DNA of 64,000 bases, taken from Proteromonas lacertae. Its lineage: Eukaryota > Sar > Bigyra > Opalinata > Proteromonadidae. The notes beneath the pieces were generated by a model that ran no database searches, was not told where the DNA came from, and saw only the letters and a program-made list of their open reading frames with translations. Location of the stretch: NCBI GenBank assembly GCA_002245135.1, contig NGBS01000875.1, forward strand, positions 186,001-250,000, given 5' to 3'. A program made the position numbers and the translations under genes. Below are positions 13,062 through 25,909 of the stretch, piece after piece; position 1 is the first letter of the stretch, and every line of letters begins with the position of its first letter.

Positions 13062-13993
13062 TCAATTTTTAAAAAACAAATCCATAGTATTCTTATAATA
13101 CAACTCTCCCAATTCTTTCATATCTTTACCTTTTACTCCACTTAATACTTCCAATACATTTACAATAACACAAGGCTCATTTCTACTCTTCACTAACTTA
13201 CCTTCAACATATTTCTCTTTCTTACACAAATCCCACTTCGTTTTTACATATTTATAACTTGCATGGGTTGGTCTAATATCACACCATGGTGCATCAGTTT
13301 CTATCATTATTCTATCATCTGGTATTGATTTAACTACTTCTAATTGTTGTTCAGTTTTCAAAGAACAACCATTTATACCTATTGATAGATTTAAATCTAA
13401 TAATTTTGATGCTTCTTCTTTTGTTCCAGTAAAACTATGAACTACTCCACCAACTATTCTATCTCTATTTTTACTCATTATATTGTAGAAATCATCTCCT
13501 GTATTTCTATCGTGTAAAAACATTGGAAGTTTGTATTTTTCACTTAAATCGAATTGTCTTTGAAAATTCTTAAGCTGCATTTCTTTTGGACAGAAATAAA
13601 GTCTATCATAATCTAAACCACACTCTCCTATAGCTACTACTTTGTCTTTCCCTTCTTCAATAATCTTACTTAATTCTGAAAAATATTGTTCATAATCTTC
13701 TTCTTTAAATTCGTTACATCTTGTAGGATGTATACCTACGGTAAAATATAGCCTTGGATCAGTTTTTGCTAATTCTAATGCTTCTTTAGATTCTTGTAGA
13801 TTACTGGATGTAATAATAATCTTTTGCATCCCTATTTTATATGCTCTTTCCAATATATCATCGAAATCATTTTTATGAATTTGTTTATCTCTATAAATGC
13901 CTCTAAACATTGGATCAAGCAAATTTAATCCCTAATTATCACATAACTATTTTATATATAAAATACTATATCACAATAAGGAATTTCAGCCAT
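13062..13993 (-). CDS. TATDN1: TatD-family deoxyribonuclease (TATDN1)
   Basis: A first exon of nine codons (13993-13967, MAEIPYCDI) and a 35-nt intron (13932-13966) precede the main exon 13931-13062. The joined start CDIGLNLLDPMFRGIY matches animal and fungal TATDN1, which also lacks the HxH found in bacterial TatD. Metal-site text is present: GECGLDYDR, FLHDR, VVHSFTG and ETDAPWCDIRP. It is a predicted 3'-5' exonuclease/endonuclease of the TIM-barrel amidohydrolase fold, linked to DNA repair and apoptosis-like DNA degradation. No frame offsets. Confidence 0.93.
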
Positions 13994-14126
13994 TTCACTC
14001 ATTACTCTTCGAAGATGATGAATAAAATACAATTCTGCAAATTAGATTATCAAACTAGTTTGATATATTCCAATTTTATTTCCGTGTATATATATTAACA
14101 ATTCAATAAAATAAAATATCAATTAT

Positions 14127-17100
14127 TTATTCTATATTAAAAAATTGTTTTGATAATTCTTTCTTTACCTCTTCTGAAATTCCATTCAGTTTTATAACTT
14201 TTATCAAATAGAATGTTTCAAAAAATGATTCTAATTCTGTTTTATCTATATCTTCTTTTAATGTAATTGACAATCTGTATAAACAATTAAATATTTCTTC
14301 ATTTTCCATCATTAATCTCATTCCTCTCTCATTTATTTCATTACCTGACAAATCAATTTGACTTAATGGTTTATAATACTTCATACTTTCAATAAGCAAT
14401 TCTAATCCTCTTTCACTCATTCCAACATCTATTTAATAACATACAATCTAAAATACTAGATAAGTTCATGTATGATGAATATTCTACAAATTTATCTAAA
14501 TATTTACATGCTATTTCTATTCCATCATCTCCAATTAGATTATTATATATTGAAATGTGATGTAAATCTTTTGGCAATGAATCTGCTAATTCTTTTAATC
14601 CATTGGAAGTAATGAAATTATTGGATAAATCTAATATATAATAATCAATCTGTTTAATCAATGAAATGTGAGAATCGTTAATATTCAAATCTATATTACT
14701 ATATATTTTGATTTTATACTAGAAAAATCATATTCCTTATAACCTGCTCTTTTCTTTTTAATACAATAATCCAAATAATACTTCAATTCTTCATCTCTCC
14801 ACAAATTACATTTCATTTGTATAAAGGAGTAGTTATCATGTCTATCAGGGCTATTCTTTTCTAAGGATTTTGAACAAATTGACTTTAATCCATTCATCCT
14901 GATATTATTTCCATTTAGATTTATTCTATGGCAATAGCCAATATCGTTAATCTTATCTGCTAATAACTCTATACTTTCATCATCTATTGATATATCATTT
15001 ATATTCATTTCATAAAAACCTTTAACTAACATCTTTAAATTGTTTTGTAATAACTTAAATCCTGCATTACCAATCGGATTATCTATTAATAAATATTGAA
15101 TATTATTTTAATATAAGTACTTTCAATAAATAACAATTTTATATTATCATTCTCTTTCATATAATTCATTAAATATTCAATACCATTTGAATCAATATTA
15201 TTATTACTTATGTCAAGTTTGATCTTTTCTTTAAGATTCTTTAAACCATCAAGCAAGTATTTTATTCCAGTTGAAGATAATCCCATTTCTATTACATAGT
15301 AAATAAACACAAATATTATACTTGAACAATTTATTCTATTAACCTTTCCATCATCATGTAATAATAATTGCAAATGTTGAGATAATATTTTCATCTCCTT
15401 GTCTCCTATATCATTTCCATTTAATTCAAGATAATAAAGATTTGAAAATGAAGATATTTTATTAATCAGTAATTCTACACCTTTATATGTTAGTTTATTA
15501 TCTAAACAATAGAAAAAATAGAAAAAATACTTCTTAAATATAACTTTTCTATTATATGTAATTCATTTAATCTTACAGCAACAAATGATTCGATAAAAGC
15601 ATCATCAATTTCTAAACTATTCAGATTCAGCCCATTTAGACATTCTAAAATGTATTTAATCAATTCTGGAAATGTCTTTATCAATCAGTAATTCTTTACC
15701 TCCATTAAAATCAAAATATGTCTTGGATATAGGAAATACAGAGAATAAGGCTTTTAAACCTTTGTAATGAATATTTTCATTGTTTCTAATATCTATTTTT
15801 TGAAGATTTGGGTATTTATATAATTCTGAATGATAATAATGCCATTGATTCATCATTTGAATCTCATCCCTTGAAGATCCAATTCATTATCCTTGTTGAT
15901 TAATAAATGTAAATATGGAAGTAACAATCTGAAACTTTTAGGACCTATGGGATTGGCTATTTATATATTAATATAAAAACAAATTAATAAATACAAGATA
16001 AATTCACTTGTTTCAATTTCATCAACGGAATTGAAGCTACAAATGGTTCAATGAATTGAGAAGAAAGATTACATCCTGATACATCCAAACTATTAAAATA
16101 GGGTAGTATAGACAAATGTGATGCTAGTAACGATTGGTATTGGAGTGGAATACTAATCCAGTCTGAATAAATAACAAAATATTACAATTATACTTATTTT
16201 GAATTTTATAGGATTATTAATTTTTATAATTCTAAACAGATACTTAATCCCTTCTTCACACAAACATATACACTCTAAATCAACTGTGATATTCTCTTTA
16301 TTAAACAGGCCACTATTAATATTAAACATCTTTTCATCTAAATAACATTCCTTTCCTATTTCGCATTGGTGATGGATTTGAAAATTCAGTTTATCTTCTA
16401 CTGATTCATCATTTTTGAATATTTTCATCATTAATAATATCGACAATGCTTTTTCATTTGGTATATTGTTGTATAATTGTATTAAACCATCTCGAATATC
16501 TATTCAATTATAAATATTATCCAATATAATTGCATATATATACTTTCCCATTTATTTCTTTGAAGATAATATGTTTCTTGAACATTAAATGGTGATACTT
16601 CTATATAATAATCATTATTGAATAATGTTTCTTTTCTTTCTTCATATATCATCAGGTAATTATCATCATCTCTCAATATTTCACTCATTTTAATCATCTC
16701 TTTTTTCATCTCTTTCAAACTCATTCTATCTTCATTCTTCACTTTTAACATTTTGTTTATGATTTCTTTCATATTATCATCACATCTCTCATCTAAACTG
16801 TATTTACATTTCAATATATTCTCTTTTGTTTTATTGATATTATCATCTTCACAAAATGGTAATTTCTTAAACATCATTTCATATAATATACATCCTAATG
16901 ACCAAACCACACTTCTTTCATTGCATTCTAATCCATTACACTCTTCTGGGATTTTGAAGCACATATCATACACTCTCAAATCCTCTTCTTTTCTCAATGT
17001 GTTTAAGAATAAATCACATAACTTAATATCATTATTCTCTTCATATATTATGTTACTACTCTTTAAATTACTTATTATTACATCATATTCACTCAATATC

Positions 17101-17500
17101 ATCAAAATATCACAGATTTCATAAATCATACAACAAATATTACTAACTGAAAATGATTTACTCTGAATTATCTCTTCTAAATCATTTGCGTAATAGTCTC
17201 TATCCAAAACTATATATTCACTACAACTATTCATTTGAAAAACTTTAAAAGAATATAGATATGAAGAGAAACAATCTAACCACATTATGTTATTCTCCAC
17301 GAATTTATACATTTTCTTTTTCTTAATTCCATCAACATTAATAAATTTTACCATTTTCATGTTATTATTATGTTGAATAACTAAATCCATTTCATTTTTA
17401 TTCTTTTCTATCTTTTCCTTTACCTAAAAATATAAATTTATCATCATACTTTAGTTTCATCTAATAACAACTCATCTACAACATTTTTAAAACAAAACAT
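14127..17500 (-). pseudogene. Pseudokinase-LRR paralogue B, frame-broken
   Basis: Same architecture and intron pattern as gene A. It starts at 17500 (MFCFKNVV, exon 17500-17450). Introns lie at 17424-17449, 16500-16543, 16163-16193 (ends CAG), 15957-15994, 15502-15530, 15289-15321, 15083-15120, 14691-14719 and 14429-14456. The kinase-like domain has SNLKSSN in place of HRDxKxxN and DLF in place of DFG. The LRR region is interrupted by three +1 offsets in about 220 bp: two near 15850-15890 and one at about 15668-15674 (ATTTCC where A and C have ATTCC). Clustered breaks suggest a decaying copy, but the rest of the reading frame and all splice sites are preserved, so sequence error remains possible. 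Confidence 0.6.
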
Positions 17501-17510
17501 TTTTGAAAAA

Positions 17511-17520
17511 TAGTCGTTTC
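17511..17520 (-). promoter_or_regulatory. GAAACGACTA element upstream of LRR gene B
   Basis: On the minus strand GAAACGACTA lies 10 bp before the ATG of gene B. The same 10-mer precedes the ATG of gene C (34155-34164), so it is a candidate promoter or initiator element. CG dinucleotides are rare in this AT-rich sequence, which makes the repetition notable. Confidence 0.4.
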
Positions 17521-17600
17521 AGAAATTTTATTTTCTAAATAAAACGTTATTATCAATAGATTAATTAGCAACCCAATACAATACAATAAAATAAAATCAT

Positions 17601-18518
17601 TTAATATGTTACTAGAGAGACATCACAATAATACACTTTATTTGCACTTCCTACTGTTATATATAATACTTTCTCATCATAATTCAAGCATAAGCCTGTT
17701 ATATCTGGTTCAGGAACACTAATTTGTTCTACTAAGTCACCATCACTGTTTATTATTGATATTAAGCCATTCTTTGTTTCTATTTATCGAAATATTACAT
17801 GATAAATAATCATACCTTCACTAGGATAGTCAAAATGACCTATAAATAAGTAATTCTTTAAATGACTAACACATATTGATTTAGGTCCCATTCTTCCATT
17901 AAATGTATAGAATACTGATGGTTGATATACTGATGGAGGATCTTCTACTAGTCTCAATATTCTATTTGCTAAAAATTCACAAACATATCTAATATTGATT
18001 ATATAATAGATTAAAATATAATACATATATTTTTCTGTTTTGCTGTATGCAATTCCACATGGACAAGCTAATCCTCTATCAATAATTGGAACTAAAATGA
18101 AGTTATTCATACTCCAAGCTAATTGATAAATAGCTCCATTTGGATTAATCACTGATGTGGCTCCTGCTGGACCACTATCAGTAAATACTAAATTTCCTGT
18201 TTTTGATCTAGCTACAGAACTTGGTCCAATAAATTGTCTTCCTTCACATTCACTACAAACTCTACGATTCTCTCCTTTTGGATCAAGATACAATAAAGCC
18301 TTGTGAGCAAAATCAGTTACATAAAATCCACCACTTGGATCATATGCTGCACCTGTTGGTTGACCACCTGAATTAGCCCAAATTGTAGCAGTTTTAGGAT
18401 TAGAAAGGTTAATTTCAAGAATTTCACCAGTGTTATTGGATATTACATATAATTTATCATCAACTAGCACTGGAGATGTTAAATAGTTTCCACCTTCATA
18501 TAATAGTATTGGTTCCAT
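17601..18518 (-). CDS. SMP-30/gluconolactonase-type beta-propeller protein
   Basis: Exons 18518-18025, 17988-17816 and 17779-17601, with two 36-nt introns. Repeated blades of the type GAAYDPSGGFYVTDFAHKAL and GPSSVARSKTGNLVFTDS are typical of six-bladed SMP-30/gluconolactonase/strictosidine-synthase-like (NHL-like) propellers. A glycine-rich SGGQPTG motif and a CGIAYS blade are visible. There is no signal peptide or membrane segment, so it is likely cytosolic. Substrate unknown; lactonase or esterase activity is possible for the fold but not shown. No frame offsets. Confidence 0.75.
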
Positions 18519-18540
18519 TATTTGAAAGAAAAGTTAAAAA

Positions 18541-18550
18541 AAACGATTAT
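18541..18550 (+). promoter_or_regulatory. AAACGATTAT element upstream of PIGB
   Basis: AAACGATTAT lies 38 bp before the PIGB ATG. It belongs to the recurrent AAACG(A/G) class of upstream elements described in the findings. Confidence 0.3.
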
Positions 18551-18588
18551 TTAGGTTTGAATGGTTTGAAATTCTATTAAGAATAAAC

Positions 18589-20166
18589 ATGAATATCTCG
18601 TTAAATAGAATACTAATATCGCTTGTTGTTAGATTTTTGGAAATATTGTTGCTTAAAACATACTACTGTGCTGATGAATTCTGGCAGGGACCAGAAATTG
18701 CTCATAAATTGGTTTACGGATATGGATATGAGTATAGGCATTTCTTCATGAAAATATTTAAGTATAGATCATGGGAATGGACTGATAAAAATCCAATTAG
18801 AAGTTATTTTCATCCATTAGTTTACGCTGTTGGTTATTATATGTTAAAATTATTTGTATATAATTATATTTGTGACATATAGAATATAAATAATCTTGCA
18901 ATAGTACAATTAACACCAAAATTAATTCAATTACCATTTCTGGTTTTGTATGATGAATGTATATACTTATTAACATATCGAATATTTGGACATTATCCTG
19001 CTTTATTCGCATATATATGTAATCTATCCAATTACTTTTTAGCTTATGGTTTAATAAGAACAAATTCAAATTGTTTTGAGACATTTTTCTTGGTTTATTC
19101 ATTATGTGTATGGAATTTTGAAAGTCCAAATTCTAGAGGAAAAGAAAGGGTTTTAGGTATTCTATTATCTGGTTTAACAGTATTATTTCGTCCAACACCA
19201 GTAATATATTTAATACTCATTTATTCATATCATTTTTACATTACAAATACAAAATTAGAGTTTATATTTTTCAATTTATTACCAATTACAGTTTTGTTAT
19301 TTTTACTTCAAATTATTTCAGATTCTTTATTCTATGGCCATTTTACTGTTACTATGTTTAATTTTTTCATTTTTAATTTGTATTCTAACAACAGCAGTTT
19401 ATATGGAGTTTTGCCTTTTTATTGGTATTTTGCAGTTGCACTTCCTGTTATGTGTGGAATATATATTTTATTATTGCCATTAATATTGAAATATTGTAAT
19501 AATTTATGTATATTCAATATAGCAATTATATCTCTACTATTAAATTCGCTATTTGATCATAAAGAATATAGATTTATATATGTTGCCTATTTCTTTAATA
19601 ACAATATATTTTGGTGATGTGATATATCATTTGTGGATAAAATATGGTAATAAAATAATAAATTGTTTATTAATAATTACTGTTATAATACATACAATTG
19701 TATTTGTATTTTTAGCAAGAATTCACCAAAGAGGATCATTAGATGTGATTGGAGTATTTATCATATGAAGTTAAAGACAAACCAAATGATATAAAAGTGT
19801 ATATTTTAGATACTTGTCATATGACGCCTTATTATTCTTATATCCATAAGAATATTACGATGTCATTTCCTGATTGTTCACCTGCTAATAGAAAAAGAGT
19901 TGGTGGAAGTGATACAGATAGATTAATTAAAAATCCTTTAGAATTTGTATATCAAGCATTTGATGATGGTGATAATAATAGAAATTTACCTGATTATATT
20001 GTGACAACTGAATCTAAAATGAAAGGAATTGAATCTTGGCTTGATGAGAAAGGATTTAAGAAGGTATAATTATGTAATTATTTTGACATAATAGATATAT
20101 CCTATATCGAAAGTAGCGATTATTGAATATGATCCTGATGTAAAATTCTATATATTTAAACGATAA
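18589..20166 (+). CDS. PIGB: GPI mannosyltransferase 3 (PIGB/GPI10)
   Basis: Exons 18589-18731, 18768-18855, 18883-20063 and 20095-20166. A multi-membrane GT22 enzyme of the ER that adds the third mannose to the GPI anchor. The family text is clear: DEFWQGPEIAHKLVYGYGY followed by SWEWT, an acidic DE in the first lumenal loop, HKEYRFIY near the C-terminal third, and HQRGSLDV. Intron 18732-18767 is recognised because its removal restores YGYE-SWEWT; it is in frame, so reading through it gives a false insertion. Two +1 offsets occur at about 19582-19587 and 19749-19753, both inside conserved text. The GDP-mannose enzyme GMPPB is 6 kb upstream. Confidence 0.9.
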
Positions 20167-20200
20167 TTTTAATTTTTCATTTGTTCTTAAAACGGATATA

Positions 20201-20210
20201 AAACGAATAT
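20201..20210 (+). promoter_or_regulatory. AAACGAATAT element upstream of the PA14 gene
   Basis: AAACGAATAT, preceded by a related AACGGATATA at 20191-20200, lies about 80 bp before the ATG at 20289. It fits the recurrent AAACG(A/G) upstream class. Confidence 0.3.
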
Positions 20211-20288
20211 ATATTTGAATAAATAATCATTTGATTTGTTTTTTCTCGTTATATACAACCCTTTTAGCTTTGTAAATAATATTTCAGG

Positions 20289-21706
20289 ATGAACATGGTT
20301 CAAGTGAGGAATAATAAACTGTTTATATTCGGATTTCTATCATTCATTATACAATTTGTGCTAGGATTAGTATATCCAGATCCAGATATTATTATTGGGG
20401 TAAACAATGATTTTTCAGAATTTCCAGATGATTTTGTTGATTATAACAACTTCACAATAGTAAAAGATCATTTCCCAGGTACTTTACAAATCGATCCTGA
20501 TACAGGTGAAATATTTGGATCATGTGAATACACATTTGTCACTAGGGATTACAAAATAAGAGCATTGAACAACAATACTGTTGAAGAAGCAGTAGTATCA
20601 ATAACAAGTATATATAATCTTTTATTATAATACAATTATCATAGTAATTGATGTACCATATTACTGCACAATTGGTTTTGATACATTTTACTTAATTAAT
20701 GGTCAATATATCAATTTCCAGTTAGTATGTAACACACCAATACGATATTGGTATTATTCACCATCTCTACCTCCTGGACTGAAATTAGTGAAAGAAAAAG
20801 GACTATTAATTGGAACAGTAACAGATTATAATAAGGAAGATTCAATACTGACGAAAATAATAGCAGAAAATGAATTAGGTAATTATTCATTTCTAATTAA
20901 TTTCCAACCATCTGAAACGAATCTTTATGATACAGGTTTAACTATTTGTTATGCAGACACTGATTCTTCTCAAGCTTATTTTAGTCGAACTTTATTATCA
21001 TATCAAGATTGTAGTTTTACATCAATGATCAATGTAGATCGTAGGAGAAGTACTTATCAGAATGGAATTACAATAAGATTTGTTAGTTATCTGAATATAT
21101 TTGATGAATCAGATTATGAGTTTCAAATAGAATGTATAGGATGTTGTGCTTTATATATTCAAGATTTAGAAGATCCATTAATTGATAAAACAGATTGTAG
21201 TTCGTTAAGAAGTAAAATATCAAAATTGCATTTATCCAAAGGATTATATGATTTAGAATTGTACTATTCTGCAACAGTGAAATATTATACAGTAAAATTA
21301 TATTGGAAAATGGATGAAAATGGTTGGAGTGTTATTGGTCCAAAATATTTCAGAGTGAAAAGACAACCACCAGCGTATTTGTCATATCGTTCGAATAGAA
21401 TAATCTTTGAATTAAATTCACCTATTGATGAAACTCCATTATATCTTGGTTTTGCAAATCAATTTAGTTATGAGGAATTAGAATATAATAATAATGAAAA
21501 AGGTAATGGAATAACTGTAGATGTAAAAACTGGTAGAATATCAGGTATAATCAGCACTTTACCTAAAAAACCAATTCATTTAAAAATAACATCTTTTGGT
21601 ATAGATGGTAAAGATTATACTGATATATATTTAATCCCAAGAATTGATAGCAATTATTACCTTCAAAGATTGCAGATGTCTGTTTATTTAGCAAGGGAAG
21701 AACAAT

Positions 21707-21738
<32 letters not shown>

Positions 21739-24700
21739 CTATCTTTTGAACCTGATACAATTGGAATAGATCGATTGGTTTATAAAACATTTATTAATAA
21801 TGTGAATTACAGTGATGTTCTACCAAAGTCGTTTCCTGGCTATATATTGCCAACTACGTTATTCACTTCAACTATCGAAGGGGAAATTGTAGTGGAAAGA
21901 TATGGAAATTATAATATTACCGTTATAGGAAATGGTCCACTCATAGTGACTGTTGGTAGTGTAAAATCAGAGAATTATGAATGTACAAATAAGCCAATTT
22001 CAATAATCATATCCGTTTCATTAACAACTAAATATAATTACTTCAAAATATCACATGGTCATTTCACAAATCTATTGAAATTAGAAGTATATTGGTGTTC
22101 CAATGAATTGAACATACCATTTCAACTTATTCCACCTAAAAATTTTGCATATTACAGTGACTTACAGTTTGAATATTCAACCTCAGTTGCAATGTATGTA
22201 GGAGGTGAATCAATTGAGCCAAGTATTCCATTCATATCAACAACAGAAAAAATATTATATTTCTTCGTTTATCCACTATTACCAAGTGGTTTAATATTAG
22301 ATACAAAGACAGGAGTGATTAGTGGAATTCCTGATGTTTTATTCTCTGATATGAAGAATTATGTTGTTAGAGCAACAACAGAAAGTGGTGTTCATATTAG
22401 AACTACTGTTAGAATCAGTATAGTGACAATTATACCTCCTTGTAATATTATCTTCTTTGTTGAAAATGTTCCTGTCACTAAAATCAATGGCGAAATAGGA
22501 GTGGAATTGAATACTATTCAAATATCCGCAAGAGGTACAATAAAATCAATTTCAACTGTTCCAAAATTACCTGAAGGATTAGTAATAGATTTTGAGAATC
22601 ATATTATTAAAGGAACTCCAATTGAAGAATTTAATGGAAAAATCACATTTCATTTTGGTAATTATGGCGGATATTCATTTTATAATATTTCTATGAATAT
22701 AATAAGTTGTAGTAAAGGTGGATTTATTTCAGTTCACTTCTATTATTCACAAGGAACAGGAAGTACAATCGTTAATCTAATTGATGATAATGATAATTCT
22801 ACTAGTTATATAACTAATAAAGAAATAACAACATCTTTTGATCAATCATTTTGTTTGAATTATTCCAATTTTACATTGTTATTAAGTCGAGTTGAAGGAA
22901 CTCCAGTGACTTTCTTTGTTGATACTTATAACCATACAATGTTAACACTTGGAGATACTACTAAATGGCCAATTACACAGAACTTTACATTTAAATTTAC
23001 ATCTATGATTACTCTACCAGAATTATCCTATTATTCAGGAAATAATTTAATAGTGTATTCTTATCATTTCAATTATTATCAACCAATATTAGAGAAGAAT
23101 ATAGCTTGGTTTGAGATGTATAATTGTCCATTAACAATGACTATTAACCCAGTGACTGGGGTTATAACAGGTCATTTAGATGATAATACATTCTGTCTAG
23201 TAAAAGCATGTAATTCCATTGGTTGTAGTAATGTAACGGTTAGTTTTACAGTTATACCATGTGTTTTACCTTATCGTACATTTACAGTTACTCTTCATCC
23301 ACTATCACATTCATCTGATATTTATGTATCAATAATTGAAGGAAGGCAAAAGAATAAAATATTTCAAATGAAATCATCTGGGAATTATGAAGATGAAACA
23401 TTCAATATATGCTTAGATCAAGGTTATTATTATGTAGTATTAAACAATAAAACTGATGATTTATGGGTTAAAGGCTCTTATGTTGATATTACCTTAAATT
23501 CGTTTACATTATTCTCATCACATTCTTCTTTATGGGATTCTCAATATCAAATGATTACAAAAGAATATTTTCCTGATCCATTGTTATTTAAATATACATC
23601 GAAATATGTTAAGAATTGGAATTTACAAGATTTTGATGATTCTAGTTGGAATGTGATGAATGCTAGTTACTTTTCTACCTGAATTAAACTCAACTGATTT
23701 ATATTTGAGATTTGATATGGAATGTGATAGTTTATTCATTGAAGCATTACAGTTTCATTTCTTATTTCCTAAAACAAGTTATGAAATTGAAGTTTATATA
23801 AGAGGAACATTGTTTACTATGTATGCAACTTCACAGAATAATGAAAATGAAGAAAATAATGAGAAAATAATGAATAGAAAATCCCCTAATAATAATCTAC
23901 TTATCTTCTCATCATTAATTAAAAAGTATTTTGTTAAAGGCAATAATGTAATTTCTATTCATTTAAGACAAGTTGATTCTTTACAATGGAGAAGATCATA
24001 TGAAATATATTGTTATGTTTCTCATTCTGGTACAACTTATAGTACAACAACATCTATCTATTCTGATTTCTCCTTTGATTCATTAGATACTGTAATGGAA
24101 AATATGGTGGATGGAGATATATCAACTAACTATTTACCTATCATTAACTACGAAACTTTAAATATTTCGTTTATATTATCTTATGATGGTTGGACTCAAG
24201 CTTCAATCAATTCATATTACATTCGACCTGGTTTTGAAGGCAGAGAGATGGATCCAAGGTCATGGACCTTATTAGGAATAAGAAATCATAAAGAATATGT
24301 TATAGATACACATATAGATGAAGTATTTGAAAGAAATGAAGTTAAATATTTCTTATTTCCTGAAGGAACTGAAATGTTTGGGACTTATAAGTTGATGTTG
24401 ATAGATTATGGTGTTGTTTCATCCAATAATCGTTCTAATAGAATACATATCAGTGAATTTGGTTTAGTAACCCAAAGATATGAATATTGTCAGAATATCT
24501 TAGGATTTCCTGATACAAGAGCTAATACTAAAAGAGTATTAAGTTGTGGACCAGGTTATGATGGTATTAGAATAAGAGAATGTGATAATTATTGTGTATG
24601 GGGTGCTTATCCATCATTTGCAGAGAAATGTAAATTGGCATTACCTCAAAATTTAGTTTATCTGTTTAATACATCTTTGTTATATCATTTACCTGTAGAA

Positions 24701-25282
24701 TATTTGGGTAGAATATATCCAAGAGTTGGCGGTGCTCAATTAAGATATATGATATTTCCTGAATTACCGAAAGGATTATCATTTGATGATTTAACAGGAA
24801 CAATCAGTGGAACTCCATTAGAAGAATTACCATTACCAGTCAAATTTACAATTACAGCAATGAATGAATTAGGTAAAACATCAACGAGTTTATACATTCA
24901 AATAATAAGAGTATTTTGTCCAGAAACAGTAGATTATCCCAAAACAGATGTTGGTGAAGTTGCAATAATTCATTGTAAAGGTCAATCAGGTTATAAAGCA
25001 AGAGAATGTATTTATAAGAATCACAGAGTTCAATGGTCTTCAAAAGAAGAAAACAATTGTGGAGGTAGTAAGCCAATTCCAACTTCTATTTATATTATTG
25101 TGATTGTCGTAGCTTGTTCTGTGGCTGCTACTATTCTGGTGATAGTTATGTTTAGAGTGAAGAATAGGAATATTGATGGAAGTGATGATGATGAAGTTCC
25201 TTCTAGTTTACAAGAGTCTGATTTCTATAATAGAATATTGACAAAATCATCTATAGATGAATCACTTCTGTCTGATGATTAG
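20289..25282 (+). CDS. Large type I membrane protein with PA14-like and putative-Ig domains
   Basis: Exons 20289-20607 and 20645-25282 (about 1650 aa). A hydrophobic signal peptide (FIFGFLSFIIQFVLGLVYP) is followed by a long extracellular part and one membrane helix near the C-terminus (SIYIIVIVVACSVAATILVI), with a ~45-residue acidic tail. The ectodomain holds several cadherin-like/putative-Ig (He_PIG) modules, recognised by LPPGLKL, LPSGLILDTKTGVISGIP and LSFDDLTGTISGTP. PA14-like segments lie between them (one ends in LYWKMDENGW), and a Cys-rich module sits just before the membrane (CPETVDY to NNCGG). It is probably a surface adhesin or carbohydrate-binding protein; the ligand is unknown. 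One +1 offset at 23671-23674 (TTTT where TTT is needed) restores YFLPELNSTDLYLRF. Confidence 0.8.
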
Positions 25283-25375
25283 TTTAGTGTTTTATAATCA
25301 TTATTATAATTTTATTTAATTATGTTATAAAAACATTTTGTTTATATATTTACATAATTAATAATTAAATAGTAT

Positions 25376-25836
25376 TTACCTCTTTTTAAACAATCCTCCT
25401 TTGAATAATGAAGAAATACCACCACCTGAACTTTTAGCAACTTCTGTCTTCCCAACTATTGGATTTTTAACTCTCTTTTTATAGTCTTCTTCTGCTTCTC
25501 TCTCAATTTCAATAACTTTTAAAGAAATCATATCACCTGCTGGGTCTACAGATTGAGTAGGTTGGAATAAATCTACCCATACATAATCACTCTATTGTAT
25601 AATAAAAAAATGTATAATACATCACCACCAGCTTTAGCACGGAAATGATAACATCCTTTCAATGGAAAATTTGCTACATAATAACAAATACAAATTATAC
25701 ATCTTATATCTCCTACAGTAACCCTAGATTTATTAATTTCAAAAGCTCCTTCTTCATGATCCTTGACACCACTTTTCTATGTATGTATATATTTATATAA
25801 AGGTAATACAACTAATGTATATTGAACAACAACCAT
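25376..25836 (-). CDS. Small DIX-domain-like protein
   Basis: Four exons: 25836-25810, 25776-25701, 25673-25621, 25591-25376, with introns of 33, 27 and 29 nt. The sum is exactly 124 codons (123 aa). No long open frame exists in this stretch, so it is found only by splicing. After the start MVVVQYTL come VTVGDIRSNFPLKGCYHFR, a VWVDL strand and MISLKVIEIE. This pattern (T.GD....FPL.G.YHFR.K...YVW.DL...I..KV) resembles the ubiquitin-like DIX head-to-tail polymerisation domain in its protist form. The tail is basic, with GGGISSLFKGGLFKKR. The DIX call is by eye and could be wrong; the gene model itself is well supported by phase. Confidence 0.65.
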
Positions 25837-25909
25837 GAAAATCAAAGATATCTTCTTTAATCAAAAAATACTTTGAACTTATGTTAGTAGTAATTCCATC
25901 TTAAATAAA

